Below, piece after piece: positions 27,444 to 35,853 of a stretch of DNA of 64,000 nucleotides (positions are counted from its first letter, which is position 1; the number at the start of each line of letters is the position of its first letter). The stretch covers positions 47,663 through 111,662 of the forward strand of contig CAXQNK010000132.1 in the NCBI GenBank assembly GCA_964225175.1, given 5' to 3'. The position numbers were made by a program, and so were the translations under genes. Origin of the DNA: WTJD01 sp964225175. Its GTDB lineage: Bacteria; Pseudomonadota; Gammaproteobacteria; Xanthomonadales; SZUA-36. The notes under the pieces are model-generated. The model saw nothing but the letters and a program-made list of their open reading frames with translations, was not told the DNA's origin and ran no database searches.

Positions 27444-28133
27444 CTAGAGAGAATCTTCGTCGCGCTCCAGCGAGACAAGTTCATAACTCTGTTTCAGCAA
27501 GTCCCAGCGCGCTCTGACAAGCAGGTAATCAGGGCCTGTGACCCAGTAGTGAATGGAGGGTCGATCTTTCAGCAGAAATTCGTAGTGTCGGGTCATAAAT
27601 GAGCCAGCCTCGGTTTGCACTTGCTCCTCTCCAAGATATAGATGCTCATGGCGACTCAGGTGCCAGGCAGGCCCGTCACTGCCATCGGGTTCTCTTGAGG
27701 TGATCGGAACATCTTCGAGGGCCGCCCGCGCAGAGGGCCCGCGAACACGGTCGAATGCGCCATACATCCAGGCATCATTCTGCACCGAGTGGCTGCCAAA
27801 GGTCGCGGGGCGGGGCTGCTCAAGGCTTTCGCGGAAAGGCGCATTGCCGCCATGCTGGCCCTGTAGCCATACGCGGTTTGCCTCAAAAACATAATGGCAC
27901 TCGCCGTGATAGCCGTTGTCCAGCTGCAGCTGCACATGGGCGGACCGAGGTCGCCATTGGTCGTCAACCACCAGAGTGACATTTCTCATGAGGCCGCGGT
28001 CGTACATCTCGCACTGGGCCCTGAGGATTCGGCGGCCGTCGTTATGTCGCGTAATATTCAGCTGTTCCCGGCCGGTGGGGCCGAGCTCATCTGTCACGTA
28101 ATGCATTACCCCGCGAAGGCTGGAATAGGACAT
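27444..28133 (-). CDS. DUF3108-like hypothetical protein, copy 2
   Basis: 229 residues; GAGGAA precedes the ATG at 28133 by about 6 bases. Paralogous to 25316-26068: REQLNITRHNDGRRILRAQCEM, MRNVTLVVDDQWRPRSAH, SVQNDAWMYGAFDR and C-terminal SYELVSLERDED. It has no signal peptide and no recognisable catalytic motif. It lies 9 bp after the VOC gene at 28143, as last gene of a leftward operon. Function unknown; a beta-barrel binding fold is likely from the alternating pattern. Confidence 0.65.
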   Translation of the reverse strand: MSYSSLRGVMHYVTDELGPTGREQLNITRHNDGRRILRAQCEMYDRGLMRNVTLVVDDQWRPRSAHVQLQLDNGYHGECHYVFEANRVWLQGQHGGNAPFRESLEQPRPATFGSHSVQNDAWMYGAFDRVRGPSARAALEDVPITSREPDGSDGPAWHLSRHEHLYLGEEQVQTEAGSFMTRHYEFLLKDRPSIHYWVTGPDYLLVRARWDLLKQSYELVSLERDEDSL

Positions 28134-28142
28134 GATTTTTCC

Positions 28143-29048
28143 TCAGGTGTAGACCCGTGAATCGAAACCGGAGCGGTCGCCATCCAGCAGTTCAATGAAC
28201 TCGCCGTCAGGGCCGATCAGCAGTGCCATGGACTCCTCGCATTCTTCGAAGCCCCGGAGCGTCTGCCAGTCAAGAGACTTGTCCGCGTCAGTCACAACCA
28301 CGCTCACCATGGCCAGCCCGGGTGCAAGCAGGCCCGGGGTCACTGACCTGGGCGCCGCGGTATCTGGATAGGCGTCGGTCTCGATGCGAAAGGCTTGGGT
28401 CATGACCACGGAGGCGATATCGAACCTGGCCCTCTCCGGGTCCAGTCCATGCGCCCGCGCCAGCCCGGTGATGCGAAATTGCTTGCGAATGTTCATGCGC
28501 ACCGCGAAGGGCGCATAGAAGTCAATGGTTCGAGGCTGATCGCTCACGCCCAATACCGTGATGAATGCGCGGTCGACCTCGCACTGCGCCTGACCAAATG
28601 TCCTGCGCAATCCTTCATGCCGCATCTCCGTCAGGTACAAGAGCTCCTGACCCGGTCCAAGCACCTGCATCGCAATGACCGCGTTGTTATCCATTAGATC
28701 GCGAGGTGGACCGATCACCTCAAAAGGGGAATTCTCCAGTCGTTTGGAAAGACCCTCGATATCGCGCACATGAAATTCAACGGCATTCCAACCGAAGCTG
28801 CGCAAAGGCGCATAATCATCGGGAATGGGCGCCTCAACAAGGCGAACGAATACCCGCGCACCGCTTTCGGGCTGCAAAACCGCATAGCGACACCCCTCGG
28901 CACGGGGACTGTCCCAGAATTGCGCGCAACCCTCCGACACGCGCCCTGAATCAAGCGTCACAAAGCCAAGGCAATCCTCGAAAGCGCGTCGCGATTTCGC
29001 CAGGCATGGAACCGTCCAGGTGACGCCACGAACCGATTGAAATTTCAT
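28143..29048 (-). CDS. two-domain VOC-family protein
   Basis: 301 residues, cytoplasmic. It is paralogous to the exported VOC protein at 34867-35760 over most of its length: both carry GWNA-E---RD, then a FE-IG-P segment and the strong AMQVLGP-QELLYLT block. They also share VDRAFI-VLG or VDRVFI-VLG and the final GPDGEFIELL or GPSGELIELV strand. The latter carries the usual VOC Glu ligand. The start at 29048 has AGGGGC upstream. It sits with the DUF3108-like copy 2 in a leftward unit. Substrate unknown. Confidence 0.78.
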   Translation of the reverse strand: MKFQSVRGVTWTVPCLAKSRRAFEDCLGFVTLDSGRVSEGCAQFWDSPRAEGCRYAVLQPESGARVFVRLVEAPIPDDYAPLRSFGWNAVEFHVRDIEGLSKRLENSPFEVIGPPRDLMDNNAVIAMQVLGPGQELLYLTEMRHEGLRRTFGQAQCEVDRAFITVLGVSDQPRTIDFYAPFAVRMNIRKQFRITGLARAHGLDPERARFDIASVVMTQAFRIETDAYPDTAAPRSVTPGLLAPGLAMVSVVVTDADKSLDWQTLRGFEECEESMALLIGPDGEFIELLDGDRSGFDSRVYT

Positions 29049-29119
29049 CCAAAGCCCCTGAGAGTCGATGGTTTTTCATCGTTCGGGACTTTAAGCGCTG
29101 AAAAAGCCATGCTGCGGCC

Positions 29120-30583
29120 TCATGCCCGCGTGACAGGACTGGCTAGCGGAGAAGTTCGAGGGAAATCGGGCATGACTGCGGATTGCTGGACATCGAGAAG
29201 CCGAAAAATCAATGCCAACAAGCCGACCCTCAGCCCCAGGGCAAACACCATGGCGTGTCGGTCGATGTCCACGAGGTCGCCATGCCACACCAGGATCATC
29301 ATCCCGGCGCTACCGGCCAAAATCAAAACCGGGGGCAGCAACTCCGGGTCACTCCAGGCTGTTCGTCGCCTCGGGGAAAGCACAAGCACAACGACCAAAC
29401 CCGAACCGAGCCAGAGAAACAGGTCCGAAAAAAACAGGTTCCAAACTGAATGCTCTGATATCTCATAGTACTTGAGGTCCGGGGTCAGTATTTCGTAGAC
29501 CGGCTTGTTTCGGTCGTTGGTTTTCTGGAAAGGCTTGAAAAAAAAGTAGCCAGGATGAGTCAGCAGGAAGCGCTGGTAGACCGATGGCGCCTGCCCCAAC
29601 CAGGCGTTAATTTCCGGATGGTCCTCATAAGGGGCATTCCAGTACATGGTCTCAAAAAATTCGGGAATTTCCGGCATCCCCTGTTCACGAAAATATTGGT
29701 AAATGTCTTCGAAACCGGAAGTGCTGATTCGCGAGGCGACAAGGCTCTGCATCGGAAACTTGCCCCGTTCAGCCTTGAAAATCGCATACTGATTGAAGAG
29801 CACCAAAGCCACTGAGGTGGCAATCACCCATAACGCCAGGAGGCGCACACGGGCTTGACCTCCCCAGGCCACCAACAGGAGCAGGGGCAGAAAAGAGAGC
29901 ACGAAGTACGCATTGGTGATTCGCAGAAGTGCGAACATGCCCAGAATGATGATCAGCAAAAGTACGATCGGGCCGCTTGCGAGGACCTTCCTGACATGGA
30001 ACATGAATGCGAACAAGAGCAGCAGTAACCCCATGCTCAGGGATTCCGTCATCAAATGCCGGTCCCACAGGGAAATGCTCGTCTCACAACCCATCAACAG
30101 CATGGAAAAAACAACCAGGATCCTGATCCGGACTTGCTGGAATGCGCGGCTCACGACCAGCGCGAAAATCACCCAGCAGGAGACGGATATCAGGAACTGG
30201 GCCAGGGCAAGGGAGACCACATCAACATTGTCCAGGACAAACCCGAAGGACCAGGATTCTTCCAACCCGAAGATGACTCCTGGCTGGAATGAGAGCATCT
30301 TCGCCAACCACCACTGGCCCTGCTCAACAACACCTACCGGCAAGATGAAATAAATGATCAGGAGGGGATAAATCGGGGTTTGACGTGAGAACCAGAAATC
30401 AGCCGACCTCACGGGTGACATGGTCACCAGGGTGTAGGCGGCAGTGTCAAACCACAGCACCAACTCTTCGGTCAGCGCGAGGTGATACCCGCGGTAGAAG
30501 AGAAAGGCCATCACCATCAGGATCAAGGCCGACCATTCCAGCCTGGCCTGTTTAGCGACCCCGGTTGCGTCAAGCGCTGACAT
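29120..30583 (-). CDS. polytopic membrane protein of unknown function (possible glycosyltransferase-like)
   Basis: 487 residues with about 10-12 predicted membrane helices, for example ALILMVMAFLFYRGYH, YPLLIIYFILPVGVV, ILVVFSMLLMGC, GPIVLLLIIILGMFALL and a soluble loop at about 285-385. An early periplasmic Glu-Asp pair and the loop-plus-helix layout recall lipid-linked (GT-C-like) glycosyltransferases or DUF2142-type proteins. I see no decisive motif. It lies inside the leftward operon between the cupin gene and the VOC gene, with gaps of about 70-75 bp. Confidence 0.6.
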   Translation of the reverse strand: MSALDATGVAKQARLEWSALILMVMAFLFYRGYHLALTEELVLWFDTAAYTLVTMSPVRSADFWFSRQTPIYPLLIIYFILPVGVVEQGQWWLAKMLSFQPGVIFGLEESWSFGFVLDNVDVVSLALAQFLISVSCWVIFALVVSRAFQQVRIRILVVFSMLLMGCETSISLWDRHLMTESLSMGLLLLLFAFMFHVRKVLASGPIVLLLIIILGMFALLRITNAYFVLSFLPLLLLVAWGGQARVRLLALWVIATSVALVLFNQYAIFKAERGKFPMQSLVASRISTSGFEDIYQYFREQGMPEIPEFFETMYWNAPYEDHPEINAWLGQAPSVYQRFLLTHPGYFFFKPFQKTNDRNKPVYEILTPDLKYYEISEHSVWNLFFSDLFLWLGSGLVVVLVLSPRRRTAWSDPELLPPVLILAGSAGMMILVWHGDLVDIDRHAMVFALGLRVGLLALIFRLLDVQQSAVMPDFPRTSPLASPVTRA

Positions 30584-30658
30584 TCACTCCTCCCGGCTTA
30601 CAGGTGCCGGACGGGCATCATCACAAGCGCAAGCAGGAATAAATGCTTGTCCTTACAC

Positions 30659-31693
30659 TCAGTCATGCGAGTGATCATGATCATGATCGTGATCGTGGTC
30701 ATGATCATGATCGTGGTCATGGTCGTGAACGTGATTGTGGCTGTGCCAGTGGCTGTGCTCCTTGCCATCCGAGACGGTATGAGACGGGTGATCAAACTGC
30801 CCGCCCCGCAACAACTGATGTTGCTCGAAATCCTCCGGGCCGTGCGGGTGATTGTGCGCGTGGCTCACCATCCAACGGTACAGAAGTGGATCGCGCTGAT
30901 ACACGCGCGCTGCTGAGCGCATCTGGTTCTCGACAGGATTCGTCCACGGGTTGTAATGGAAGTGATTGAACAGCTTGGAATCGACCCGACCCAGGGCGAT
31001 GCATCCCAGTTCACTGGCGAAAGCGCCGTGATTGATGTAAGCCGGTCGCCAGAAATACCCACCGGTTGGCACTTCACCAAACTGCATCATCCAGGATGTA
31101 CCCCAAAGGTGATACGACTCCTCGGCGCAGTCGTGGTAGGAAATATTGTCCTGGTAGAAGGCAGGGGTCATGCAATACAGGAACGTCATGGCATGCGAGA
31201 TGGGGTTGTAGTTAAGCAACTTGATCATGCAGCCGGCTGCGACTGAGGGACTGGCGACATTGCCCATGGCCCACGGAATATCCATGTAGGAATCCACATC
31301 ATGGTACAGGTCGACCTGGGCCAGGGGATGATGCTCATCAGCGGCAACCAGGCTCGGCTCACCGGTGTTGTACATCATCAGCACCAGGGCCCCGTCTTGG
31401 GTGCTGATGGCCGGCATGGCATAGCCGGCAGGAACGAAGCCATAGTGGCCTTTACGCAGGGTTCGGTCTCCGTAAGCGAGTTCGCCCTCAATGACGATAA
31501 ACTCCAGCTCCGACCAGGAAAATCCGGGGGATTGCTGATAGCCACCATCGAGCTGCACTGTCATCGAGCAGGCGCCGGTGTCCACGTCGAGACTCAGCAT
31601 CTTGTAGCGCATGCCCCGGCCAAAACCGGGCAGATTCATATTCTTGAAATGTACGTCTCGGTCACAAAAAGGTTCAATGTGCGGGCGTGCCAT
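30659..31693 (-). CDS. bicupin protein with a C-terminal His-Asp-rich metal-binding tail
   Basis: 344 residues. The N-terminal cupin (about 35-115) contains SELEFIVIEGELAYGDRTLRKGHYGFVPAGYAMP. The second cupin (about 185-260) contains DCAEESYHLWGTSW, PTGGYFWRPAYINHG and GCIALGRVDS. The double-cupin layout resembles ureidoglycine aminohydrolase-like and dioxygenase-like bicupins. The last 30 or so residues are an extreme H-D tail (ending in alternating His and Asp), coded by a 6-base repeat, of the sort seen in nickel and zinc chaperones. A NicO/UreH-like transporter lies four genes upstream in the same operon, so metal storage or delivery to the cupin or VOC enzymes is plausible. Mechanism unknown. 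Confidence 0.8.
   Translation of the reverse strand: MARPHIEPFCDRDVHFKNMNLPGFGRGMRYKMLSLDVDTGACSMTVQLDGGYQQSPGFSWSELEFIVIEGELAYGDRTLRKGHYGFVPAGYAMPAISTQDGALVLMMYNTGEPSLVAADEHHPLAQVDLYHDVDSYMDIPWAMGNVASPSVAAGCMIKLLNYNPISHAMTFLYCMTPAFYQDNISYHDCAEESYHLWGTSWMMQFGEVPTGGYFWRPAYINHGAFASELGCIALGRVDSKLFNHFHYNPWTNPVENQMRSAARVYQRDPLLYRWMVSHAHNHPHGPEDFEQHQLLRGGQFDHPSHTVSDGKEHSHWHSHNHVHDHDHDHDHDHDHDHDHDHSHD
30671..30727 (-). repeat. 6-bp coding repeat for His-Asp dipeptides
   Basis: On the plus strand the units read ATGATC, GTGATC, GTGGTC and similar variants, giving His-Asp on the minus strand over about nine repeats. The third codon position varies between repeats, so this is not a pure microsatellite; selection on the protein tail is likely. 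Slippage could change tail length between strains. Confidence 0.8.
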
Positions 31694-31748
31694 AAGTGAT
31701 CTCCAATCTAGTCAAATTCGCAGGGAAAGGCGGAAAATTCAGACGTGT

Positions 31749-32039
31749 TCATTCGTCATCGACGCCATATTTCCAAACCACGCGGTCTTCCCGACCTTCA
31801 GGCTGAACGGGCAGTTCTTCGGGCGCGATACGGCGCTTCTGGTCTCCGTCCACGTTGAAGCCAATCGTGCTGATGCGGTCAAAGAATTCCTGATACCACT
31901 TGGCACGCTGAGGCTTCAGATCCTCCATGGCCTGTTCGATCTCAGCGAATCGCGCCTCCTGTTCTGCGATTTCCTCGTCCACCCAGGCTTGTTCCTGGTC
32001 ACTACGTTCATGTGGGATAAACAAGTTCTTGAATGACAT
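31749..32039 (-). CDS. small acidic protein of unknown function
   Basis: 96 residues, predicted cytoplasmic, with AGGAG 9-13 bases upstream of the ATG, which supports the gene despite its small size. Residues about 14-52 (DQEQAWVDEEIAEQEARF and on) look like a charged helix or coiled coil; the rest is Pro- and charge-rich and ends WKYGVDDE. No domain recognised. It lies between the CaiB gene (3 bp) and the cupin gene (55 bp) in the leftward operon, so it may be a subunit or partner of one of them. Confidence 0.7.
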   Translation of the reverse strand: MSFKNLFIPHERSDQEQAWVDEEIAEQEARFAEIEQAMEDLKPQRAKWYQEFFDRISTIGFNVDGDQKRRIAPEELPVQPEGREDRVVWKYGVDDE

Positions 32040-32042
32040 TGT

Positions 32043-33275
32043 TCACTCCTGTTGCTGTTGTTCAGATAGGTTATCCTGCGGCTGAAGGGTAATCCCTGCC
32101 GCAAGCAGTTCTTCGATTTCACTCTGTCCCAAACCGGCCTCCCGGAGTATTTCTACGCTGTGCTCACCCAGTCGCGGAGCCAGGCTGCGAATCGAGGTTG
32201 GCGTTGCGCTGAAATTGGCCGGATAGGAAGCCATGCGCAGCGCCCCCTCGTCTGGATGGTCATGCATCTGCCAGAATCCACTCTGCTCCAGGTGCGGATC
32301 ATGAATCAAATCATCCAGACCGTTCATCACCATCATCGGCACATTCGTCTCACCCAGCAATTCCAGCCACTCCTCTCGCGGGCGACGGGCAATCATTTCA
32401 CCCGTGACGCGGTAGGATTCATCGATATTTCTCAACCGATGGGCCATGTCGATAAAGCGCGGATCGTCCGCCAGTTCCGGGCGCCCGCCTACCTCGCAAA
32501 AGGTCCGCCAATGCGCATCCCAGTAAGGGAGCACAGCGAGATACAGGCCATCCTGACAGCGATAGGGCTTGCGGTGTTCCGCCATCAAACGGGGGTATCC
32601 CGCCCCGGCAAGGGGCGGCTCAAAAGTTTGCCCCCAGAGATGTTCCACCATCAGCCAGGACACGACGGACTCGAACATCGGCACCTCGATCTCCTGACCT
32701 TCGCCGGTTCTCTGGCGATGAAAGAGTGCGGCAAGAACGGCCTGGACCACGTAGAGCGCTGTTGTCTTATCGGCCACCACGGTCGGCAGATAGCGGGGAG
32801 CGCCGAGCACACGTTCCTGCAAGGACGCAATGCCGCTGACCGCCTGGATGGAATCGTCGAGGGCCCCTTTTTGCCCATAGGGCCCGTTCTTGCTGTAGCC
32901 ATATGTCGCGCAATAGATGATCTTCCCGTTCGCGCCACGCACGGATTCATAATCGAATCCCAGGCGATTCATGGCACCGGGTCGAAAATTGTGAATGAGG
33001 ACGTCCGCACCCGAAATGATATTCATCGCCGCAGCCCTGCCCGGCTCAGACTTGAGGTCCAGCACGAGGCTGCGCTTGTTGCGATTGCAGTTCAGAAACA
33101 ATGACGCCATGTCCGAGTGATTCTGATAGGGACCAAGATTTCGATTGGTGTCGCCCGAGGGCGGTTCGATCTTGACAATGTCCGCACCCATATCACCCAG
33201 GATCTGGCATGCATAGGGGCCGAGCACCACGCTGGTCATCTCGATGATGCGCACACCGGCCAGGGGGGCGCTCAC
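32043..33275 (-). CDS. CaiB/BaiF family CoA-transferase, copy 1
   Basis: 410 residues. Typical class III CoA-transferase features: PLAGVRIIEMTSVVLGPYACQILGDMGADIVKIEPPSGDTNR (about 3-44), NRNKRSLVLDLKSE (about 64), LIHNFRPGAMNRLGFDYE (about 93), and TTALYVVQAVLAALFHRQRTGEGQEIEVPMFES (about 170-202). The usual catalytic Asp near MQD is occupied by Glu in MFES (my alignment, not verified). Members move CoA between dicarboxylic or other acids. Its ATG overlaps the amidohydrolase stop by 4 bp. With the LeuCD and HMGL-like genes it suggests CoA activation of a hydroxy-diacid. Confidence 0.9.
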   Translation of the reverse strand: MSAPLAGVRIIEMTSVVLGPYACQILGDMGADIVKIEPPSGDTNRNLGPYQNHSDMASLFLNCNRNKRSLVLDLKSEPGRAAAMNIISGADVLIHNFRPGAMNRLGFDYESVRGANGKIIYCATYGYSKNGPYGQKGALDDSIQAVSGIASLQERVLGAPRYLPTVVADKTTALYVVQAVLAALFHRQRTGEGQEIEVPMFESVVSWLMVEHLWGQTFEPPLAGAGYPRLMAEHRKPYRCQDGLYLAVLPYWDAHWRTFCEVGGRPELADDPRFIDMAHRLRNIDESYRVTGEMIARRPREEWLELLGETNVPMMVMNGLDDLIHDPHLEQSGFWQMHDHPDEGALRMASYPANFSATPTSIRSLAPRLGEHSVEILREAGLGQSEIEELLAAGITLQPQDNLSEQQQQE

Positions 33276-34150
33276 GAGGCTGCACCGAGGGCAGGATCCA
33301 GCCCGTAAACCCGCAGCGCGTTATCACGCATAAACTTGCGGCGCACTTCAGGCTTGAGATCAAGGGCATTTATCTCGTCCACGGTCCTTTTGAACCTCAG
33401 GACCGGAAAATCGCTGCCGAAGATCACCTTGTCCTGCCCGTAGCTGTTGATGAACTTGACCACCGCTGCGGGCCAGTACTTCGGGCTGTGCGCATCCGTA
33501 CACAAAAACACGTTTTCATGTTTCCATGCCATTGCGATCATTTCCTCGTGCCACGGGATGCCTACGTGCGTCCCGATCAGTTTGAGTTCGGGCAAATCAC
33601 AAGCAATGTCGTCGAGGTAGATGGGTCTTCCGACCGAGCGGCAGCGATGTTCCTTGGAATAAATCAGGGATTGGCCGACCTGCATCTGCACCGGAATCCC
33701 CAGCTCGATGCACTTTGCGTAAAACGGATAGTAGCGGGCATGGTTGGGCTCGAGATCAAACCAGTGTGGATAGATATGGGCGCCGATGAAGCCCAACTCC
33801 CGGACCGCATGCTCAAGGGCGCGAACCCCGTCCATCCCTTCGAAGGGATCGATACCCACCAGCCCTGAAAAACGGTCCGGGTGGCTTGCGACCGCGTTCG
33901 CCACCAACTCAGGTGGCATGTGATAACAACCCGGCAAGCCTACGCGTCCTGATTTGGCGGCCACGAGAAATCCATGTGCAATGCCGGCCTGGTCCATTTC
34001 TGCAAGCATATCTTCCAGAGAAATCCCGTTGCTGGAATGTTGGCCCTTGACCTTGCCCAGGAAGAAGTCATCCGTCCAACCAGGACGTTGCGCCAGGGCT
34101 TCAGGCGTCCAAATGTTCACCACTGCGTCAATGATTCCGTAGCTGCTCAC
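33272..34150 (-). CDS. amidohydrolase_2 family metal-dependent hydrolase or decarboxylase
   Basis: 292 residues, no signal peptide. It belongs to the ACMSD/LigW/LigJ-like amidohydrolase_2 group: IIDAVVNIWTP at the start (the usual H-x-H is reduced here, with V-V-N-I), FIGAHIYPHWFDLEP (about 119-133), IGTHVGIPWHEEM (about 192) and IFGSDFPVLRF (about 238). In this group the metal ligands are His residues plus a late Asp, as seen in GSDFP. Relatives decarboxylate or hydrate ring-cleavage products such as oxalomesaconate. It sits between the NicO-like transporter and the CaiB gene, with coupled overlaps. The altered first motif makes catalysis uncertain. Confidence 0.82.
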   Translation of the reverse strand: MSSYGIIDAVVNIWTPEALAQRPGWTDDFFLGKVKGQHSSNGISLEDMLAEMDQAGIAHGFLVAAKSGRVGLPGCYHMPPELVANAVASHPDRFSGLVGIDPFEGMDGVRALEHAVRELGFIGAHIYPHWFDLEPNHARYYPFYAKCIELGIPVQMQVGQSLIYSKEHRCRSVGRPIYLDDIACDLPELKLIGTHVGIPWHEEMIAMAWKHENVFLCTDAHSPKYWPAAVVKFINSYGQDKVIFGSDFPVLRFKRTVDEINALDLKPEVRRKFMRDNALRVYGLDPALGAAS

Positions 34151-34159
34151 CTGCGTTCC

Positions 34160-34870
34160 TCAGAGTCCCAATACCGCCATGCTGGCGCCACAAAGGAACA
34201 GGGTACCTCCCGCCAGCGCATGCGCAAAGCGTCCGAGTCCAGGTGCCCGCAATCTGCGCAAGCCGATATGCAATGCAGCCACCATGATCAACATGGTCAG
34301 AACGGTCACGATGCCGAATACACTGGTGACCAGGAGAACACCCGTCCAGCTGTGCATTGCCGCGGGATACATCAGCAGCGGAATCAGGGGTTCGCAGGGC
34401 CCGAGCACGAAAATAACGAAAATCAGCCAGGGCCCCAATGTCCCCTGCCCGGATTGTTCGTGAAGGTGAGCGTGTTCGCTCTGGTGATCGTGAACATGGC
34501 AGTGCATCAGGTCGCCGTGGCGATGCCAGTGCACGTGGGGTTTTTTCCGCCAGGCCTGGCGGAACCCCCAGACCATGTAGGCCAGTCCGAACCCACACAG
34601 CAGCCAGGCGGCCATCTCGCCACGCATGGCCTCAATCGCGGTCAGACCCGCCAACGCGGACCCAAGTGTGATGCCGACCACACCCAGGGCAATGGACCCG
34701 ACGAGGTGGCCCAGCCCACACCACAAAGTGATCTTGAGGGTCTTGGCGAGGCTCCAGCCGCGCGACTTGGCCAGAGCGGTAAACGGCAGGTAATGGTCAG
34801 GGCCCAACAGAGTATGGACCGCGGCAATAGCGGCTGCTGTTCCGGCGAGAAGAATGACGTCAGGCGTCAT
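34160..34870 (-). CDS. NicO/UreH-like membrane metal transporter with His-rich loop
   Basis: 236 residues with about six membrane helices. First-helix motif AAVHTLLGPDHYLPFTALAK (about 16-35) is the HxxxxDH-type metal motif of NicO, RcnA and UreH families. A hydrophilic loop at about 108-142 is His-rich (KPHVHWHRHGDLMHCHVHDH and on). Second-half FVIFVLGPCEPLIPLLMYPAAMHSW carries the GPCEP motif of UreH/SafE relatives. Such proteins move nickel or cobalt ions in or out. It overlaps the VOC gene upstream by 4 bases and precedes the amidohydrolase, so it may supply the metal for island enzymes. Confidence 0.83.
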   Translation of the reverse strand: MTPDVILLAGTAAAIAAVHTLLGPDHYLPFTALAKSRGWSLAKTLKITLWCGLGHLVGSIALGVVGITLGSALAGLTAIEAMRGEMAAWLLCGFGLAYMVWGFRQAWRKKPHVHWHRHGDLMHCHVHDHQSEHAHLHEQSGQGTLGPWLIFVIFVLGPCEPLIPLLMYPAAMHSWTGVLLVTSVFGIVTVLTMLIMVAALHIGLRRLRAPGLGRFAHALAGGTLFLCGASMAVLGL

Positions 34871-35760
34871 GGCGCAGGCCCCACCAGTTCAATCAATTCA
34901 CCCGAAGGCCCTCTGAGTAAAAGGCTGGATTGACCGTTGTAAGGCGCCTCTGTCAGATTAACGGGCGAAGCCCCGCTCCGCGTGCTGACCTGATCCACGC
35001 TGCCGACGCGAAAAGACACCATGGCCGGCCCGCCAGGCAGCCCGATTGTGCTCAACGAGCGTGGCTCCGCCTCTTCGGGGTACTGGTCGATTTCGATGAG
35101 GAACGCCTCCTGGAGTTGGGCGATAGACAAGTCATAGATACTGTTTTCGTCTTTTCCCCAGGCCCGCGACAGCACGCTGATGCGATAAGGCCACGGGCCG
35201 CTAATGTCCTGATCCAGGATCTCCTTGTAAAACCGGCTCGTGGCTCCGATGTCCGCTGTGCCCAACACCATGATAAACACACGGTCCACCCAGGATTGTG
35301 CCGTGCCGATATTAAAGGTGGACAGGGCGGGGTCGATGACATGCGTGAGATAGAGCAATTCCTGATCGGGGCCGAGCACCTGCATGGCCCGGATATTTTG
35401 CTGATCGGTCAGGTAGGCAGGTTTGCCGATGATTTCAAATGATTCTGAATCCAGGCTTTGCTGAAGACGATCCGGATCCCGGGCCTGAATCTCGATGGCG
35501 TTCCAACCGAGTGTCTTCATCGGCGCATAGTTCCCGGTATCGGGGGTTTGCACCATGCGGATATAGACATCCGATGCGGAATCGGGACGCAACAACACCC
35601 ACGGCGCACCCACGGCCGCGGGTGCCTGCCACGCCCTGGCCATATCGGTGGATAGTGTGCCACGCGCGACGGCCTGATAATCCAGGTTGCTTTCGTATGC
35701 CTGCTCCGAGCGCCCGAGGCTCATAACCAGAATTGTGACGATGTAAATGGACTTGAGCAC
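34867..35760 (-). CDS. exported two-domain VOC-family protein
   Basis: 297 residues with a short signal peptide (SIYIVTILVMSLGRSEQAYE region, about 4-22). Paralogous to 28143-29048 by GWNAIEIQARDPDRL, IRAMQVLGPDQELLYLT, VDRVFIMVLGTADIGATSRFYKEIL and C-terminal LLLRGPSGELIELVG. It opens the leftward operon 35760 to 27444 and is divergent from the LeuC-like gene, with an operator-like palindrome 22 bp upstream of its start. Its role in the periplasm is unknown. Confidence 0.77.
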   Translation of the reverse strand: MLKSIYIVTILVMSLGRSEQAYESNLDYQAVARGTLSTDMARAWQAPAAVGAPWVLLRPDSASDVYIRMVQTPDTGNYAPMKTLGWNAIEIQARDPDRLQQSLDSESFEIIGKPAYLTDQQNIRAMQVLGPDQELLYLTHVIDPALSTFNIGTAQSWVDRVFIMVLGTADIGATSRFYKEILDQDISGPWPYRISVLSRAWGKDENSIYDLSIAQLQEAFLIEIDQYPEEAEPRSLSTIGLPGGPAMVSFRVGSVDQVSTRSGASPVNLTEAPYNGQSSLLLRGPSGELIELVGPAP

Positions 35761-35781
35761 GGTTTGGATTGGGTCTAAGTA

Positions 35782-35799
35782 CTAATGATATATGTATAA
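35782..35799. promoter_or_regulatory. putative regulon operator, site 3
   Basis: CTAATGATATATGTATAA matches the consensus at 13 of 18 positions; the left half-site is nearly perfect and the right half weak. It overlaps a TATAAT (35795-35800). It lies 22 bp upstream of the VOC gene start (35760, minus) and 54 bp before the LeuC-like start (35854, plus). Confidence 0.45.
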
Positions 35800-35853
35800 T
35801 ACTTTTTATCTGACTGAGATGCGATAGCAAACGAGCACCCGCTCCACTGGATC

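Noticed and set aside
30662..30736. Repeat block as a CRISPR or microsatellite element
   Set aside because: Six-base units with no spacers, in frame with a bicupin gene and coding His-Asp; third-base variation indicates coding selection.
33974..34933. 319-codon open frame on the plus strand opposite the NicO-like and amidohydrolase genes
   Set aside because: It is antisense to two well-supported minus-strand genes and has no recognisable domain. Its Gln, His and Gly rich composition is what an antisense reading of membrane-protein DNA gives.
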